Source: Fistularia commersonii
Lineage: Eukaryota; Chordata; Actinopteri; Syngnathiformes; Fistulariidae
Direction: 5' to 3'
Length of the DNA stretch: 64,000 nucleotides
Assembly: GCA_037954325.1 (NCBI GenBank)
Contig: JBBMNZ010000035.1
Coordinates: 10,361,501-10,425,500, forward strand
A program made the position numbers and the translations under genes. Positions 62,846 through 64,000 of the stretch are shown here, piece after piece. Below the pieces are notes generated by a model. The model searched no databases. It had not been told where the DNA came from and saw only the letters and a program-made list of their open reading frames with translations. Numbering within the stretch: the first letter of the stretch is position 1; each line of letters opens with the position of its first letter.

Positions 62846-63334
62846 GGGGGGGGGGGGGCACGCCATGATGCGACGTCATGGTTGGACGTCTATTTGCGTA
62901 TGGATTTACTTTTTCATGATTCATATAGTATCAAAATAATACAGGTAAATTATTATCTAATACACGTGAAAAATGCAACAATTTATGGATGTATTGGCAT
63001 TGGCATATTCCAAAAGACAAAAAAGCCTAGATCCAATATCGGACACCACCGTATAGTTCTGCAGGTGAGGTGTCCTGAACCGAGCGTCGTGAAAGGGATA
63101 CAATAACTGGCAAACATCTGAAATTGATAAATTATGGATAATTAATTATATTTGATAATGAAATGGAAGAATAAAAGGGGCGCCACGTCGCTGCACAGAA
63201 CAAGACGCGATGTTCCCGCAAAGGCAAAAGCTTGCCAATATACCAGGGAGGGAAGACAAAGACAAGACAGCGTCCTGACAAAAATGGATGCTGAATCGCA
63301 GAGACGTTACCTTGGGCGTCCGGATATGCTCCAT
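43827..63334 (-). CDS. mtmr7: Myotubularin-related protein 7
   Basis: Seen: exons 63334-63311, 62288-62163, 59850-59688, 59309-59152, 54628-54500, 54417-54283, 54194-54062, 53150-53041, 52250-52125, 52006-51957, 50441-50241, 45883-45749, 45647-45521 and 44147-43827, with GT-AG borders and agreeing phases, give 645 residues (human MTMR7 is 660). The PH-GRAM domain spans about residues 1-110 (MEHIRTPK start, IPQERDC). The phosphatase domain follows, with LNAMANRAAGKGYENED, IGIENIHVMRNS and the CX5R loop CSDGWDR at Cys339-Arg345, so it is predicted active. A short coiled coil (EESQQLEEEL) and an acidic tail ending DSDEAAFATA complete it. Family knowledge: the MTMR6/7/8 group removes the 3-phosphate from PI3P and PI(3,5)P2 on endosomes. 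MTMR7 is favoured over 6 and 8 by SPSMTDFLWGLENSGWLKHI and the tail. Its introns hold many transposons, including inverted LINE copies around exon 11. Confidence 0.96.
46280..49243 (+). mobile_element. RTE-like LINE, long copy with several breaks (copy C)
   Basis: Antisense to mtmr7 in intron 11. It holds the 5' leader (from about 46289), endonuclease frames (46537-46770, 46783-46971, 46977-47447) and a 554-residue frame (47628-49292) with the reverse transcriptase, including VLVDLEKAYDRVPREELW, GLHQGSALSPFLF and MFADDIVI. A 12-base net loss removes the residues YGFMPG normally found before KSTTGAVFA, leaving PW. The 3' end is cut at about 49243, where copy D begins in the opposite orientation. 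It is inactive. Confidence 0.9.
49244..50187 (-). mobile_element. RTE-like LINE, internally deleted copy (copy D)
   Basis: Minus strand: 5' leader (about 50187-50000), start of the endonuclease ORF to about 49735, then a jump of well over a kilobase of element sequence into the reverse transcriptase (49725-49244), including a MFADDILI box. It is missing most of the endonuclease and its own 3' end. It abuts copy C head-on in mtmr7 intron 11. Confidence 0.85.
50752..51796 (-). mobile_element. RTE-like LINE, internal fragment (copy E)
   Basis: Lies in mtmr7 intron 10, sense to mtmr7. A 378-residue frame covers the region between endonuclease and reverse transcriptase plus the first half of the latter. 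It stops abruptly at GLHQGSALSP. It lacks both ends of the element and carries the same PW-for-YGFMPG loss as copy C. Confidence 0.88.
52951..53016. repeat. (TG)n microsatellite beside mtmr7 exon 8
   Basis: TG repeat on the plus strand, so CA repeats in mtmr7 pre-mRNA, beginning about 25 bases after the exon 8 donor at 53041/53040. Confidence 0.93.
53466..53602. repeat. (TG)n microsatellite, interrupted
   Basis: Long TG/GC-interrupted repeat followed by a GA-rich stretch, in mtmr7 intron 7. Confidence 0.93.
54630..55600. other. mtmr7 intron 4, proximal part
   Basis: No repeat family or conserved element was recognised in this stretch. Confidence 0.5.
55601..55740 (+). repeat. Short dispersed repeat, copy 5, with hammerhead-like core
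   Basis: CCGAAGA at 55601-55607, a stem (ATCTTGGATGAGAAGT), GAAAC at 55627-55631, then ATCTTCAAGG and the trailing module with TTTTGACAAGCATTAACCAT. It lies in mtmr7 intron 4. Confidence 0.7.
56276..56558. mobile_element. Tc1/mariner-type MITE with TA duplication
   Basis: Ends CAGGACTGTCTCAGAAAATC and CAGGACTGTCTCAGAAAATT (minus strand from 56558) are inverted, bound 283 bp and are flanked by TA on both sides (56274-56275, 56559-56560). No transposase ORF. It lies in mtmr7 intron 4. Confidence 0.88.
56613..57716 (-). mobile_element. Rex3-like RTE LINE 3' part
   Basis: Minus strand: reverse transcriptase remains (VRVGVREGCPLSPILFLMF, SLLFADEVVLLASS, AAGMRISTSKSETMVL), then MEREINRWINAMSAVIR and ELSRKAKLSIYWLTYVPT, with a 3' end at a GATG-type tail (56613-56634). 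The FADE in place of FADD and several stops show it is inactive. A 5'-truncated insertion with intact 3' tail, typical of target-primed reverse transcription, in mtmr7 intron 4. Confidence 0.9.
57845..58649 (+). mobile_element. hAT element relic with N-terminal ORF remnant
   Basis: Ends CAGGGGTGCTCAATAC and CAGGAGTGCTCACAC (minus strand from 58649) bound 805 bp. Inside, a plus-strand frame from 58130 (MSGGAGPSKK, then SELRKRKVKEIKSQLSGQQS) matches the start of a vertebrate hAT-type transposase; the zinc-finger and catalytic regions are missing. No convincing 8-bp duplication remains. Confidence 0.75.
60362..61660. other. mtmr7 intron 2, AT-rich
   Basis: Nothing beyond AT-rich sequence was recognised here. 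Confidence 0.5.
61937..62015 (+). repeat. Short dispersed repeat, copy 6, with hammerhead-like core
   Basis: CTGAAGA (61937-61943), stem GCCACT/AGAGGT around CCAATG, GAAAC (61963-61967), then TTTGACAGTGATTAACCATG and ACCTGGATGACTGAGAACCT. It lies in mtmr7 intron 1, about 150 bases past exon 2 in gene order reversed. Confidence 0.7.
62789..62858. repeat. (TG)n plus poly-G tract
   Basis: TG repeat to about 62842 followed by about 14 G residues, in mtmr7 intron 1. Confidence 0.93.
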
Positions 63335-63337
63335 CAT

Positions 63338-63540
63338 CACTGTCAGCCAAAATGGTGGTGATGGAGGAGGGTAGCCTGGCGGGTTTAATGCTTACATCCT
63401 GCGTTTTCCGTCGACAGGCGTTCGGAATTCTCCGTGGGTGCACCTCAAAGACTGTTCCGGATTATCGTCCATGATTCCCTCCTACCTTTACCTTGTGGTA
63501 GTTTCGTTATTGACGGAAAATGTGTCGAGAGGTACTTGAC
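63338..63540. promoter_or_regulatory. Short shared 5' region between mtmr7 and a divergent ORF
   Basis: About 200 bases separate the mtmr7 start codon (63334, with a second ATG at 63337) from the plus-strand ATG at 63541. The stretch and the flanking ORF are CpG-rich relative to the surroundings. A bidirectional promoter is inferred from position and composition alone. Confidence 0.4.
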
Positions 63541-63699
63541 ATGGGTAACGGTCTAACCTCTGCCTCAAGTCTCCGTGCAACTGCTACAACGACAGCCAGT
63601 AGTGTACCGTTCCCGGACGAACCGAACACGCTGAAGCGAATCACTCCGCTGAACCAGCAGTTCACCGTTTTTGCTGAGCTGAAGAACCGAGCTGGCTGA
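63541..63699 (+). CDS. Unrecognised 52-residue ORF, head-to-head with mtmr7
   Basis: Seen: an ATG in good context (G at -3, G at +4) opens a 52-codon frame ending TGA, in CpG-rich sequence. The product starts MGNGLTSASS, is rich in Ser, Thr and Ala in its first half, and continues VPFPDEPNTLKRITPLNQQF to a C-terminus ENDING ELKNRAG. Gly2 followed by Thr at the fifth position of the mature chain fits the N-myristoylation pattern GxxxS/T. There is no membrane segment. I do not recognise the family. It could be a microprotein, the first exon of a longer gene running off the right edge with the TGA read only in the unspliced form, or chance. Codon composition is unlike the AT-rich introns nearby. 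Confidence 0.45.
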   Translation: MGNGLTSASSLRATATTTASSVPFPDEPNTLKRITPLNQQFTVFAELKNRAG

Positions 63700-64000
63700 C
63701 CAGACAAAACTACATGTACTCCCTAATTGTTCTTATGACAAGAGGGATGGTATATCACAGATGACAATTTGTACATCAGTCAACACATTTCTTCTTCTGT
63801 CAGGAAATGCTACTTTCATTTTTTGACACATTTGGTGACACTTAGTGTACATATTTTTGACTGAGGAAGGTCCTGAATGCAGGGCTTTTACACATGATAT
63901 GGTATTTTCCAAGAGATTTTACCAAAGAAGTATAAAGTATTGTAGTGTTTTAGTCAGGGAAAACACCTGGTTGACGGTAAAAATGTCAGTTTAATAAGGA
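63700..64000. other. Right flank
   Basis: AT-rich sequence after the small ORF. No exon, polyadenylation signal or repeat family was recognised. Confidence 0.4.

Overview
The window is vertebrate nuclear DNA, almost certainly from a ray-finned fish. Its genes have small exons with GT-AG introns, and the encoded proteins match vertebrate families closely. The repeats are typical of teleosts: Rex3-type RTE LINEs with GATG tails, a second RTE-like LINE, L2/CR1 relics, Tc1-like and hAT elements, and many CA/TG microsatellites.

Four protein-coding genes can be reconstructed with consistent splice phases. (1) wdr17, minus strand, 410-12943: 18 coding exons giving the first 821 residues; the gene runs off the left edge. 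(2) hmgb2, minus strand, 19891-21076: four coding exons, 214 residues, with an inferred non-coding first exon ending at 21877 and a CCAAT/CHR/E2F promoter near 21980-22150. (3) pmm2, plus strand, 27270-38189: eight exons, 245 residues. (4) mtmr7, minus strand, 43827-63334: 14 exons, 645 residues, with an intact CSDGWDR phosphatase loop. pmm2 and mtmr7 are convergent. A 52-residue plus-strand ORF at 63541-63699 lies head-to-head with mtmr7 and may be the start of another gene or a microprotein.

Between and inside the genes is transposon sequence. An RTE-like LINE is present in five pieces (16428-17385 +, 22400-25562 -, 46280-49243 +, 49244-50187 -, 50752-51796 -). Three of these lie in mtmr7 introns and form inverted repeats around exon 11. 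Rex3-like relics occur at about 3034-3890, 35410-36630 and 56613-57716. Tc1-like, hAT and TTAA-type elements, L2/CR1 relics, a possible solo LTR and six copies of a short repeat with a hammerhead-like core fill much of the rest.

The four genes do not form one pathway: a WD40 protein, a chromatin HMG protein, a GDP-mannose pathway enzyme and a phosphoinositide phosphatase. No bacterial-type operon, defence system or CRISPR array is present, and I see no convincing undescribed multi-gene system. The points most worth checking are the divergent small ORF, the inverted LINE copies around mtmr7 exon 11, and the UG-repeat 3' splice site of wdr17 exon 13.
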